Of a DNA stretch of 64,000 bases, positions 12,001-21,078 are shown piece by piece. The notes under the pieces were generated by a model. That model had not been told where the DNA came from. It made no database searches and worked only from the letters and a program-made list of their open reading frames with translations. Origin of the DNA: an uncultured Mesonia sp. (GTDB lineage Bacteria; Bacteroidota; Bacteroidia; Flavobacteriales; Flavobacteriaceae); the NCBI GenBank assembly GCA_947494545.1, contig CANLVH010000014.1, positions 1-64,000 on the forward strand, given 5' to 3'. The stretch's first letter is position 1. Each line of letters begins with the position of its first letter. The translations under genes were made by a program, and so were the position numbers.

Positions 12001-12092
12001 ACACTAGAGGTAATAAAAGTGAACGAAAGTTGGTAAATACACACCAACCCGAATAAAATTGCGAATAGTTTGATTAATCCCTTATTCTGCAT
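9075..12092 (-). CDS. secDF: SecDF fusion protein translocase subunit
   Basis: Proton-driven accessory component of the Sec translocon that aids late stages of export. At 1005 residues it is a natural SecD-SecF fusion, the usual form in Bacteroidota. The N-terminal half has one membrane segment, a large periplasmic part that includes the P1-type patches (GGINVILQISVKD, ELPGAKDIDRVKDLL), and the RND core GMSVDANVLIFERIREE. The SecF half starts near FRNIDINFIVKRK and has GYSLNDTVVVFDRIRE. The acidic linker around ESDE/EEDEDIED in the SecD periplasmic region is variable. The gene has its own promoter-like box upstream and a strong terminator downstream. Confidence 0.97.
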   Translation of the reverse strand: MQNKGLIKLFAILFGLVCIYQLSFTFITSSVESDAESFANQKISKDVEDYADKREEVENRYLDSIGNNNIFAGITYNNAKDKELNKGLDLKGGINVILQISVKDILRELANNSQDPSFNKALSQADQAQKNSQDDYLELFFQEFNKIPDARLASPDIFANKTLSDDVTYDMSNEAVQSVIRRKVDESITSAFEVLRKRIDKFGVTQPNIQRLGNSGRILVELPGAKDIDRVKDLLQSTAQLEFWHVFPGQQFMPFLSQANAKLKQMQAPKKEQKETTQDSTQVEEDEDIEDLLASSEEEAEQANEPLGDLIVGAGRSGGPIIATFRLKDTAQVNDYLRMPQIRSLLPTEHKYAKFVWGIPSSVEGNELIDLYALKANKQNEPDLSGSVITDAVQTYDQMGRVAVSMEMNGKGAKKWEEMTGTAFSQGSQIAIVLDDIVYSAPGVTTGPIAGGRSEISGDFTVIEGQDLANVLRAGKLPASADIVQSEVVGPSLGQEAIDSGILSFVIALILVLIWMIFYYGKAGIFADVALALNILFIFGVLAGLGAVLTLPGIAGIVLTIGMSVDANVLIFERIREELAKGKAQIDAIRDGFGNALSSILDANITTGLTGIILLVFGTGPIKGFATTLLIGICTSLFTAIFITRLFIDGYGKDGKSLAFSTAATKNLFRNIDINFIVKRKVSYVVSGILLIVSIGSLAVNGLNQGVDFVGGRTYTVRFDQSVNATEIENELVQTYGSAEAKTYGADNQLKITTKYKVDEEGTAVDNEIAQMLYQTLQPYMPEGLSYDEFKMVDDQSNVGVMSSMKVGPTIADDIKTASIWAVLGSLIVVFLYILFRFRKWQFSLGAVAAVFHDVVIILGIFSLTYRIMPFNMEINQAFIAAILTVVGYSLNDTVVVFDRIREYFREHAGWKFNHTINLAINSTISRTVNTSFTTLLVLLSIFIFGGESIRGFMFALIVGVLVGTYSSVFIATPIMYDTAKKKSDELLKSERKEEEEENKQEVTA

Positions 12093-12130
12093 TATCTTCT
12101 ATTATTATTGATTTATTTTTTAAAAACGGA

Positions 12131-12138
12131 CAAATATA
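12131..12138 (-). promoter_or_regulatory. -7 promoter box for secDF (TATATTTG)
   Basis: On the minus strand this reads TATATTTG, an exact TAnnTTTG match, 38 bases before the secDF ATG. It lies downstream of the long hairpin that follows mdh, so secDF seems to be transcribed separately from mdh. Confidence 0.6.
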
Positions 12139-12192
12139 GGGTTTCAAAAAAGAAATGCCAATTATTTTTTTAAGATAAATTTCACAAAAAAA

Positions 12193-12284
12193 CAGACCGC
12201 CTAAAAAGCATCTTTGTATTTCCTTCTATTTTTAAATAAAAGTATAGAAAGAATAACAAATTTTGCTGCTTTTTAGACAGTCTG
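12193..12284 (-). terminator. Long hairpin downstream of mdh, element type shared with gltA
   Basis: Outer arms are 12193-12210 and 12267-12284, 18 bases each with 16 identities to the perfect inverted repeat. The two differences become G.U pairs in the minus-strand transcript but mismatches in the plus-strand one, so the fold favours the direction of mdh transcription. An inner arm pair (CTTCTAT and ATAGAAAG) adds a second stem. A related hairpin with the same CTGTCTAAAA core follows gltA at 38271-38385. The role is probably mdh 3'-end formation. Confidence 0.6.
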
Positions 12285-12316
12285 CCTTAAAGCTTAGCGC
12301 CCTATACAACTGTTTT

Positions 12317-13243
12317 TTAATTCTCTAAAAGACCGTTGGTTTTTTTAACCGCTTCAGCGCTTTCTTGCATTTTTTTCTTTTCGGCATCGTTTAATTCTAT
12401 TTCTACAATTTTCTCAATCCCGTCTTTTCCTAAAATTACAGGAACGCCAATACACAAGCCTTCCAAATCGTACTCGCCACTTAATAGCGCAGAGCAAGGA
12501 AACATCTTTTTCTGGTCGCAAGCAATTGCCTGTACCAATCCGGAAACTGCCGCCCCGGGAGCATACCAAGCGCTGGTTCCTAACATTTTTGTTAAGGTTG
12601 CCCCGCCAACTTTAGTATCTTCTGCTACTTGCTGCAAACGATCTTCCGACAAAAATTCTGATGCCAAAACAGAGTTTCTGGTAGCCATACGCGTTAACGG
12701 CACCATACCTTTATCACTATGTCCGCCAATTACCATTCCGTCTACATCAGAAATAGGAGCTTCCATAGCTTCAGCCAAACGGTATTTAAACCTTGCACTA
12801 TCTAAAGCGCCGCCCATACCAATAATTCTGTTTTTTGGTAAACCGGTAGTTTGGTGCACCAAATAAGTCATCGTATCCATAGGGTTACTTACTACTATAA
12901 TGGTAACATCTGGAGAGTGCTTAATTATGTTGGCAGAAACTTCTTTTACAATATCTGCGTTAATACCTATAAGTTCTTCGCGCGTCATACCCGGTTTACG
13001 CGGCACACCACTGGTTATTACCGCAATATCGCTATTAGCAGTTTTAGAATAATCACTGGTGCTACCGGTTATCTTGGTGTCAAATCCGTTTAACGAAGCG
13101 GTTTGCATCAAATCCATAGCTTTACCTTCCGCAAAGTTTTCTTTAATGTCTACAATCACTACTTCTGAAGCGAAGTTTTTAATTGCAATATATTCTGCAC
13201 AACTTGCTCCTACCGAGCCTGCTCCTACTACTGTTACTTTCAT
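12317..13243 (-). CDS. mdh: Malate dehydrogenase (LDH-like type)
   Basis: NAD-dependent oxidation of malate to oxaloacetate in the TCA cycle. The 308 residues match the lactate-dehydrogenase-like malate dehydrogenases. The Rossmann motif is VVGAGSVGAS (residues 5-14). The substrate-binding loop GVPRKPGMTREELIGIN has the Arg residues that read a dicarboxylate and not lactate. The catalytic His lies in MVIGGHSDKGMVPL. It stands alone: the DUF6588-like gene is 101 bases upstream and a long hairpin follows the stop. Citrate synthase is encoded further along the window. Confidence 0.96.
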   Translation of the reverse strand: MKVTVVGAGSVGASCAEYIAIKNFASEVVIVDIKENFAEGKAMDLMQTASLNGFDTKITGSTSDYSKTANSDIAVITSGVPRKPGMTREELIGINADIVKEVSANIIKHSPDVTIIVVSNPMDTMTYLVHQTTGLPKNRIIGMGGALDSARFKYRLAEAMEAPISDVDGMVIGGHSDKGMVPLTRMATRNSVLASEFLSEDRLQQVAEDTKVGGATLTKMLGTSAWYAPGAAVSGLVQAIACDQKKMFPCSALLSGEYDLEGLCIGVPVILGKDGIEKIVEIELNDAEKKKMQESAEAVKKTNGLLEN

Positions 13244-13344
13244 TATTTTAATTTTTTATAGATAATTTATACTGAATTATAATTGGATTGCTAAAGTACA
13301 AAATTGATTTTTCTTTTCGGAAAAGCTAAGCGTTTATTCACAAA

Positions 13345-14352
13345 TTAATAGCCAAAATTAAGACCTACGTTAACATTTTGATATTCTTGAAAACTATAAG
13401 CTGCATGCAATCTAAAAAAGCCCAATTTTAATTTTGTACCTAAAGTAGCGTTTACGCCATTTACTTCAGTATCTACAGCATACGGATTTACCAAGGTTTG
13501 CCCGTGCAAGGGGCCAGATTCTATGGTGTAGGTTCCTTTTAAAGAAGTGGTAGCATCTCCTTTTATATAACCCAAGCCGCCATAAAAGTTAATAACCGGC
13601 CAGTTGGTAGAAGCTATTGCGGTAAAAATCCAGCTAGACATTTCGGTTTCTATGGCCTGATTACTCGCTTGTATTTGTGTTTGCTCTAAGGCATAAGAAG
13701 CTTCAAATTTATTATATCCTACTAAGGCAGAAATTTTGATTGGGAAAATTTCCGGCGTTAACCAAGAAGTAAATTCATGTTGTAAAGCCGCTCCATATAA
13801 ATTGGTTTTAGCACCATCGTATTCCAACTCTGGTAAAAATCTGGCTTTAATTTCAAAACCTTTAATAAGACCAACATTTGCTTGTAAATAAGCAGTTGGC
13901 AAAAAATTTAGATTACCATCGCCCAAACCTTGCGGCAATGTAAAATTGGTAGTTTCTATGCCGTTTTCTGTTTGGTATTGCACGATTACTGTTTGCTCTA
14001 TCTCGTTATGCCCTAGAACAGAGGCAACAGATTTACTCGTAGCACCATCGGGAAATTGAATGTAATTATAGTCTGCCGTGTTTAGTGTAAAGTTTTGTTT
14101 TTCTTCGGGTACCAAAGAAACGTTGGGTATTATAGATATTTCAAAATGCAATAAATCTTTTGCCTTTCCGGAATTGTACCAGCCATTAGCCAAACTATAA
14201 ATTACGCCCTCAGAAACGGGTGCAATATAATCTTTACTGAATTTGGTAGCGTCGTCTAAACCTGCTTTTAAAATATTCTGAATATCGTCTTGGCCGCGTA
14301 AATTAAAACAAAGCCCAAACAAGCATACAAGTATTGTCAAAGATCTTTTCAT
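13345..14352 (-). CDS. DUF6588-like predicted outer-membrane protein
   Basis: The 335-residue product has an N-terminal signal peptide cleaved near LRGQDD. The mature N-terminus (YIAPVSEGVIYSLANGWYNSG) resembles the DUF6588 family of Bacteroidota. The rest is rich in alternating polar and hydrophobic beta strands and ends in an aromatic residue (VGLNFGY), as outer-membrane beta-barrels do. Function is unknown. It is a single-gene unit between mdh and gyrB. Family assignment is from remembered similarity; barrel topology is inferred. Confidence 0.7.
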   Translation of the reverse strand: MKRSLTILVCLFGLCFNLRGQDDIQNILKAGLDDATKFSKDYIAPVSEGVIYSLANGWYNSGKAKDLLHFEISIIPNVSLVPEEKQNFTLNTADYNYIQFPDGATSKSVASVLGHNEIEQTVIVQYQTENGIETTNFTLPQGLGDGNLNFLPTAYLQANVGLIKGFEIKARFLPELEYDGAKTNLYGAALQHEFTSWLTPEIFPIKISALVGYNKFEASYALEQTQIQASNQAIETEMSSWIFTAIASTNWPVINFYGGLGYIKGDATTSLKGTYTIESGPLHGQTLVNPYAVDTEVNGVNATLGTKLKLGFFRLHAAYSFQEYQNVNVGLNFGY

Positions 14353-14477
14353 AATATAATTATTTAGTTAGCGTTAGTTACCGAAAAATACGAATTACTA
14401 TAATAAGCTGTTAAAAATTCACTGTTTATCATATAAAAAGTCAATAAAATCGTTATAAAAAAGAGAATAACTTAATA

Positions 14478-14513
14478 AAAAAACCTGTGCTTTATATAAA
14501 ACACAGGTTTTTT
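14478..14513 (-). terminator. Intrinsic terminator of gyrB
   Basis: Perfect 12-bp stem AAAAAACCTGTG (14478-14489) with CACAGGTTTTTT (14502-14513) and a 12-base loop. It lies 23 bases past the gyrB stop and has T runs on the minus-strand 3' side. The A/T symmetry allows bidirectional use. Confidence 0.9.
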
Positions 14514-14535
14514 AGATTTAGAAAACTAATTTTAT

Positions 14536-16485
<1,950 letters not shown>

Positions 16486-16502
16486 TTAACATACATAAGA
16501 AA

Positions 16503-16510
16503 CAAATATA
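16503..16510 (-). promoter_or_regulatory. -7 promoter box for gyrB (TATATTTG)
   Basis: The minus strand reads TATATTTG, an exact TAnnTTTG match, 29 bases before the gyrB ATG. No convincing -33 TTTG is visible. Confidence 0.6.
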
Positions 16511-16792
16511 GAAAAACCAACTATGTTTAAGAAATAAGAATTGCTACCACGCCTTGAAGTTATTAACAATCAATACATAAAATTGTAATTTTTTATGCCC
16601 TTACGGAAATACACGACAACGCTCTTATAAATAAAAATTCTTACCTAAAAACAACGCGATTTTCAACTACTATAAAATTCTAAAATAACTATAAAATTTG
16701 CTTTACAAATTATACTTTTTTACCGCTATAAATAATTAAAGCATTTACAAAATTCTTTTGACTTTACGAAAAAAAACGTCCAAAAATTAGCT
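16511..16792. other. AT-rich gap upstream of gyrB, no recognised feature
   Basis: Very AT-rich stretch between the queE stop and the gyrB promoter. I see no gene, clear terminator hairpin or repeat copy in it. Confidence 0.5.
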
Positions 16793-17425
16793 TTACGGAA
16801 TATTCAAGTACTTGTGGGTTTGTAAAGAAACTTTCCATTGCGGATTTTTCATTACATAATCTACAATAAGCGGCATCATTTTATCGCGCATACTCCACTC
16901 CGGTTGCAAATATAAAATACAATTATCATTAACTTTAGCAGCTTGTTCTTCTGCAAACTTAAAGTCGTGTTTATTAAAAACAATTACTTTTAACTCGTTT
17001 GCTTTTTCATAAACTTCCGGTTGGGGTAGCTTTATCTTTTTTGGCGAAAGGCAAATCCAATCCCAAATCCCGGTTAGCTTATACGCTCCCGAGGTTTCTA
17101 TATGAATACTTAAACCTTTTTCTTTTAAGCCTTGGGTAAGTTTTGTCATATCCCAAGTAAGTGGTTCGCCGCCGGTAACCACAATTGTTTTAGAATGTTT
17201 TGCGGCGTTTTCTATAATTTGCGAAGTTTTGGTAGGCGGGTGCTTGTCTGCATCCCAACTTTCTTTTACATCGCACCAATGGCAACCTACATCGCAACCA
17301 CCAACTCGTATAAAATACGCGGCAGTTCCTTTATGAAAACCTTCGCCTTGTATGGTGTAAAACTCTTCCATAAGCGGAAGCATTTCACCTTTATCTACCA
17401 GTTTTTCTATTTCTTCTTTTTTCAT
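16793..17425 (-). CDS. queE: 7-carboxy-7-deazaguanine synthase (radical SAM)
   Basis: Radical SAM enzyme making 7-carboxy-7-deazaguanine from 6-carboxytetrahydropterin in queuosine biosynthesis. EFYTIQGEGFHKGTAAYFIR is followed by CDVGCHWCD, giving the expanded cysteine spacing typical of QueE. TGGEPLTW is the GGE motif. I chose the start at ATG 17425 (MKKEEIEKLVDKGE), giving 210 residues. A frame 12 codons longer exists, but its extra codons overlap a consensus promoter box at 17432-17439, so they should not be transcribed. The hydrophobic extension MLFMLICLSLQT is therefore not a signal peptide. Confidence 0.93.
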   Translation of the reverse strand: MKKEEIEKLVDKGEMLPLMEEFYTIQGEGFHKGTAAYFIRVGGCDVGCHWCDVKESWDADKHPPTKTSQIIENAAKHSKTIVVTGGEPLTWDMTKLTQGLKEKGLSIHIETSGAYKLTGIWDWICLSPKKIKLPQPEVYEKANELKVIVFNKHDFKFAEEQAAKVNDNCILYLQPEWSMRDKMMPLIVDYVMKNPQWKVSLQTHKYLNIP

Positions 17426-17431
17426 AGTCTG

Positions 17432-17439
17432 CAAAGATA
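17432..17439 (-). promoter_or_regulatory. -7 promoter box for queE (TATCTTTG)
   Basis: The minus strand reads TATCTTTG, an exact consensus match, only 6 bases from the ATG at 17425. This implies a very short or nearly absent leader and rules out the longer start codon. Confidence 0.65.
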
Positions 17440-17568
17440 AGCATATAAGCATGAAGAGCATCTTTAAGCCTCTAATTTTAACCCGTAAAGCACATAAATT
17501 TTATTAAAAATTTCTAAGAGCAAAATACTATGCTTACTTTTACCGCCAATTATTTTCAATAGGTCAAC

Positions 17569-18126
17569 ATGAAAAAATTATTATGTTTCTCGGGGTTTAT
17601 AGCCATCTTAGTGGTATTGCTTAGCTGCGAGCAGAAAGAAGAAAAAGATCCTTTTTTAATCAATAAAAACAGCGTAGGTTTATTAACCAGCACAACACCT
17701 ATCAAAGCTTTAGATTCTATTTTTGCTAAAGATTCTATTGTAAACAAAGATAAAAGTTTTAGTCGTGGCGCAGACATTATGGTATTTGATAAAAGCGGAA
17801 AAGAATTATTGCTTTTAGACCCTGTACAAAATTTTGACAGCACCAGCACCATTGCCAATGTGCGTATTAAAGACGAACGTTTTTCTACCAAAAAAGGGCT
17901 AACAATAAATAGCACTTTTAAAGATATTAGTAAACATTACAAAATTGCCCGTATAGAAAACACCTTACGGTCTGCAGTGATATTTTTAGACGAAATAAAT
18001 GCCTACGTAACTATAGATAAAGAAGTGATTTCCGGTAGTGCAAAATATAACACCGATGTAAAAATAGAGCCGAGCCAAATTCCTGACGATGCCAAAATAA
18101 AACAATTTTGGTTAGGTTGGAAATAA
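17569..18126 (+). CDS. Predicted lipoprotein of unknown function
   Basis: The 185-residue product has a lipoprotein signal peptide with lipobox LLSC (Cys20), then a charged linker. I do not recognise the mature part. Visible patches are DIMVFDKSGKELLLLDP, KGLTINSTFKDISKHY and SAVIFLDEINAYVTIDKEV, mostly beta-strand-like. It opens a run of eight plus-strand genes, and the next, also a lipoprotein, begins 21 bases after its stop. The two may act together at the outer or inner membrane; that is inference from position only. Confidence 0.8.
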   Translation: MKKLLCFSGFIAILVVLLSCEQKEEKDPFLINKNSVGLLTSTTPIKALDSIFAKDSIVNKDKSFSRGADIMVFDKSGKELLLLDPVQNFDSTSTIANVRIKDERFSTKKGLTINSTFKDISKHYKIARIENTLRSAVIFLDEINAYVTIDKEVISGSAKYNTDVKIEPSQIPDDAKIKQFWLGWK

Positions 18127-18146
18127 AGAAAAAACGCACTATTGTT

Positions 18147-18752
18147 ATGCTAAAATTTTTGGGAGTTGTAAGCTTGCTTTTTTTGGTTGGATGTAAAAAT
18201 TCCGAAAAGAAAGAAATTGATTATAAAACTTTGCCAGCATATAACCACCAACAAAACTTGCAAGCGGTTATAGAAATACCTGCCGGCACCAACCAAAAAA
18301 TAGAATATCAAAAAGATAAAAATAAGTTTGTAGCAGACTCTATTAATAATCAAGCCCGGGTAATAGATTTTTTACCGTACCCGGGAAACTACGGTTTTAT
18401 TCCCGGCACGTATTCCAATCCTAAAAATAATGGCGATGGCGACGCTTTAGACGTTTTAGTCTTATCAGAAAGTTTAGCCAGCGGCACTGTTATAGAAATA
18501 CAGCCCATTGCTATGATGCAACTATTGGACGAAGGGGAAAAAGACTTTAAAATTATTGCAGTTCCTCTAGATAAAAATTTACGTAGCGTACAATTAGACA
18601 GCTTTGAAAGTCTTTCTTTAAATTATCCGCACGTGCGTAAAATACTTCATTTTTGGTTTGAAAATTACGATAAAACAGATAAGCTAAAAATCAAAGGTTG
18701 GACCGATGGAAATGCAGCAGAAAAACTCATACAACAAGCTTTGATAAACTAA
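18147..18752 (+). CDS. Lipoprotein inorganic pyrophosphatase (family I)
   Basis: Family I pyrophosphatases hydrolyse PPi to two phosphates with Mg2+. The start at ATG 18147 gives a lipoprotein signal peptide (MLKFLGVVSLLFLVGC), so this copy is predicted to be exported and lipid-anchored. Core residues include IEIPAGTNQKIEY, FLPYPGNYGFIPGTY and the metal-binding DGDALDVLVLS, where the usual DGDPLD has Ala for Pro. IIAVPLDKN and the C-terminal YDKTDKLKIKGWTDG fit the family. At 201 residues it is near full length. A longer frame from 18108 would overlap the upstream gene and bury the signal peptide, so I rejected it. Catalysis outside the cytoplasm is inferred. Confidence 0.88.
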   Translation: MLKFLGVVSLLFLVGCKNSEKKEIDYKTLPAYNHQQNLQAVIEIPAGTNQKIEYQKDKNKFVADSINNQARVIDFLPYPGNYGFIPGTYSNPKNNGDGDALDVLVLSESLASGTVIEIQPIAMMQLLDEGEKDFKIIAVPLDKNLRSVQLDSFESLSLNYPHVRKILHFWFENYDKTDKLKIKGWTDGNAAEKLIQQALIN

Positions 18753-18803
18753 ACTGCTTGTTTATAAAATGTTAATCTGCAGAGTACTTTCTTCCTGAAT
18801 AAG

Positions 18804-18811
18804 TATCTTTA
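18804..18811 (+). promoter_or_regulatory. Possible -7 box for the 18838 gene run (TATCTTTA)
   Basis: TATCTTTA, one base from consensus, lies 26 bases before the ATG at 18838 in the 85-base gap after the pyrophosphatase gene. It could start a separate transcript covering the next genes. Confidence 0.4.
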
Positions 18812-18837
18812 AAGCCTAAAAACCAAAAAAAATTATT

Positions 18838-19020
18838 ATGATTAAAGTTTTAGGTATTATACTTACTATTGTAGGAATGGTAGGTCTCGTGTTAGGAATT
18901 TTTGGAATTTTCGGGTCTTTAAATATTATGGGAGCTTGGCCTTTTGCTATTATTGGTTTTATCTTTTTTGTTTCGGGAATTGGAATTGTAAAACGCAAAA
19001 AAGACACCGATGAGTCTTAA
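18838..19020 (+). CDS. Small two-helix membrane protein, unknown function
   Basis: A 60-residue protein made of two hydrophobic helices (about 4-26 and 33-51) separated by SLNIMGAW, with a basic and acidic tail KRKKDTDES. No family recognised. It starts 6 bases before the hydrolase gene's spacer region ends, so the two are probably co-translated. High Ile/Gly/Phe content and the intact start downstream of a promoter-like box support a real gene. Confidence 0.65.
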   Translation: MIKVLGIILTIVGMVGLVLGIFGIFGSLNIMGAWPFAIIGFIFFVSGIGIVKRKKDTDES

Positions 19021-19026
19021 CAACTA

Positions 19027-19863
19027 ATGAAAAAAAAGTTTCAGAAATTTTTACCCCGTATTGTTGGCGCGCAAATAAACTCGCTTCATCTTTTAAATAA
19101 ACGCAAGGCAGCAAATAAAGCCTATCAAATTTTTTGTACGCCTCGTCGCGGAGCGGTGCAAGAACACCAGAAAGATTTTTTAGATAAAGCTAAAGACCAA
19201 ACAATAAGAGCAGAAAATTTAGATTTGCAAACCTACGCTTGGCCAGGGGCAGGAAAAACTGTTTTGTTGGTGCACGGTTGGGAAAGCAACACCAATCGTT
19301 GGCAAAATTTGGTAGAAAGATTACAAGCACAAAATTACAATATTGTAGCATTTGATGCTCCGGCACACGGTTATTCTAACGGAAATATTTTACACATTCC
19401 GCTATACAGCAAATGCTTAGAGGTTATGATAAAACATTTTGCACCACATTATTTAATTGGGCACAGCATTGGCGGGATGACCACCATTTACAACCAATAT
19501 TGCCAACCTAACAAACAAATAGAAAAGCTGGTAGTTTTAGGTCCGCCGTCTGAGTTATCGCAAATTATGGGAGATTATCAGCAAATTTTGCGTTTAAAAC
19601 CACAGGTAATGCAATCTTTAGAAAATTTATTTCATAAGCGTTTAGGCTATTATTTTACTGATTTTTCAATAGCAAAATTCAGTAAAGAAATAAATAAACA
19701 AGGTTTGCTTATTCACGATAAATTTGATAAAATAGCACCTATAAATGCTTCAGAAGCTATTGCAGAAAACTGGAAAAACGCTATTTTGTTTAAAACCGAA
19801 GGCGCAGGCCACTCTTTATATCACCATAAAATAGACAGGAAAATTATAGAATTTTTAAACTGA
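19027..19863 (+). CDS. Alpha/beta hydrolase
   Basis: The 278-residue cytosolic protein has the alpha/beta-hydrolase fold. The oxyanion region is VLLVHGWESNTNRW, the nucleophile elbow GHSIGG supplies the serine, and the catalytic His is probably in EGAGHSLYHH near the C-terminus. The acidic residue is probably in HDKFDKIAP. The N-terminal 60 residues are basic and without a signal peptide. Substrate cannot be told. It lies between the small membrane protein (6 bases) and rluF (1 base), a tight operon. Confidence 0.85.
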   Translation: MKKKFQKFLPRIVGAQINSLHLLNKRKAANKAYQIFCTPRRGAVQEHQKDFLDKAKDQTIRAENLDLQTYAWPGAGKTVLLVHGWESNTNRWQNLVERLQAQNYNIVAFDAPAHGYSNGNILHIPLYSKCLEVMIKHFAPHYLIGHSIGGMTTIYNQYCQPNKQIEKLVVLGPPSELSQIMGDYQQILRLKPQVMQSLENLFHKRLGYYFTDFSIAKFSKEINKQGLLIHDKFDKIAPINASEAIAENWKNAILFKTEGAGHSLYHHKIDRKIIEFLN

Positions 19864-19864
19864 T

Positions 19865-20635
19865 ATGAGCGCAACAGAAAAACCCGTTAGAATAAATAAA
19901 TACCTAAGCCAAGCCGGGTATTGCTCGCGCAGAAAAGCCGATAAACTTATTGAACTAGGCAAAGTTACCGTAAACGGAAAAATACCCGAAATGGGCACAA
20001 AAGTTACCGCTTTAGACGAAGTAGCCGTAAACGGAAAACCTATTTCCGATAAAGAAGAAAAACCGGTTTATATTGCCTTCAATAAACCAATTGGTATTGT
20101 TTGCACGACAGACACCCGCGTAGAAAAAGACAATATTATAGATTATATAAATTACCCGAAACGCATTTTTCCTATAGGAAGATTAGATAAACCCAGTGAA
20201 GGACTTATTTTGCTCACCAACGATGGCGATATTGTTAATAAAATCTTACGCGCCAGAAACAATCACGGAAAAGAATACGTAGTAAAAGTAGACCGTACTG
20301 TAGATGAAGATTTTCTAGAAAGAATGCGCAACGGCATACCAATTTTAGACACCGTTACCAAAAAATGTAAAGTAGAGAAAATAAATAATCACGAGTTTAA
20401 AATTGTTTTAACCCAAGGGCTCAATAGACAAATTAGAAGAATGTGCGAATACTTGGGCTACGAAGTTTTGGCTTTAAAACGTATTCGGGTTTTAAATATT
20501 CAACTAGATATCCCTGTCGGGGAATATAGAGATTTACGTCCCGAAGAATTAAAAGAATTGCGCGAAATAGTAGATGGCTCAAGCAAAACCGAAGAAGCTT
20601 CTTTACCGAAACCCAAAAAACGGAACCGCCAATAA
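19865..20635 (+). CDS. rluF: 23S rRNA pseudouridine synthase, RluF type
   Basis: Pseudouridine synthase of the RsuA/RluB/E/F group. An N-terminal S4 RNA-binding domain (INKYLSQAGYCSRRKADKLI, residues about 9-28) precedes the catalytic core with PIGRLDKPSEGLILLTNDGD, which holds the active-site Asp. Segments GIPILDTVTKKCKVEK and LTQGLNRQIRRMCEYLGYEV closely resemble E. coli RluF, which modifies U2604 of 23S rRNA. The C-terminal tail (SSKTEEASLPKPKKRNRQ) is basic. Start ATG 19865 lies right after the hydrolase stop. Assignment to RluF over RluB is from remembered sequence likeness. Confidence 0.88.
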   Translation: MSATEKPVRINKYLSQAGYCSRRKADKLIELGKVTVNGKIPEMGTKVTALDEVAVNGKPISDKEEKPVYIAFNKPIGIVCTTDTRVEKDNIIDYINYPKRIFPIGRLDKPSEGLILLTNDGDIVNKILRARNNHGKEYVVKVDRTVDEDFLERMRNGIPILDTVTKKCKVEKINNHEFKIVLTQGLNRQIRRMCEYLGYEVLALKRIRVLNIQLDIPVGEYRDLRPEELKELREIVDGSSKTEEASLPKPKKRNRQ

Positions 20636-20647
20636 AACCTATAAATT

Positions 20648-21073
20648 ATGGAAAAGCTGTCTCCTTTTCATTTGGCAATCCCGGTAAAAAATTTAGAAAA
20701 AGCCCGTAGGTTTTATGGCGAAATTCTTCAGCTAAAAGAAGGAAGAAGCAGCAACCACTGGACAGATTATAACTTTTTTGGACACCAATTGGTAATTCAC
20801 CAAACCGAAGAAACAACAAAAAAACCGGCCGCCAAAAGCAGGGTTGACGATAAAGAAGTTCCAATTCCGCATTTTGGGATAGTTTTAGATTGGGAAGATT
20901 TTTTTACTTTTTATGAAGCCATAAAAGATAAAAAGATTACTTTCGAAATAGAGCCTTACATCCGCTTTAAAGGAGAGGCGGGCGAGCAAGCAACCATGTT
21001 TTTTTATGACCCAAGTAAGAATGCTTTAGAGTTTAAAGCCTTCAAAAACCCAAAGCAACTTTTTGCTAAATAA
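20648..21073 (+). CDS. VOC family protein (glyoxalase-like)
   Basis: A 141-residue single-domain member of the vicinal oxygen chelate fold. The first beta-alpha-beta unit starts with FHLAIPVKNLEKARRFYGEIL, and candidate metal ligands include the His near the start (H9), H69-type residues in GHQLVIH and the terminal Glu in NALEFKAF. The ending FFYDPSKNALEFKAF is typical of VOC proteins that resemble extradiol dioxygenases or glyoxalase I. Substrate is unknown. It sits between rluF and the AI-2E-type permease in one operon. Confidence 0.85.
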   Translation: MEKLSPFHLAIPVKNLEKARRFYGEILQLKEGRSSNHWTDYNFFGHQLVIHQTEETTKKPAAKSRVDDKEVPIPHFGIVLDWEDFFTFYEAIKDKKITFEIEPYIRFKGEAGEQATMFFYDPSKNALEFKAFKNPKQLFAK

Positions 21074-21078
21074 ATTTT

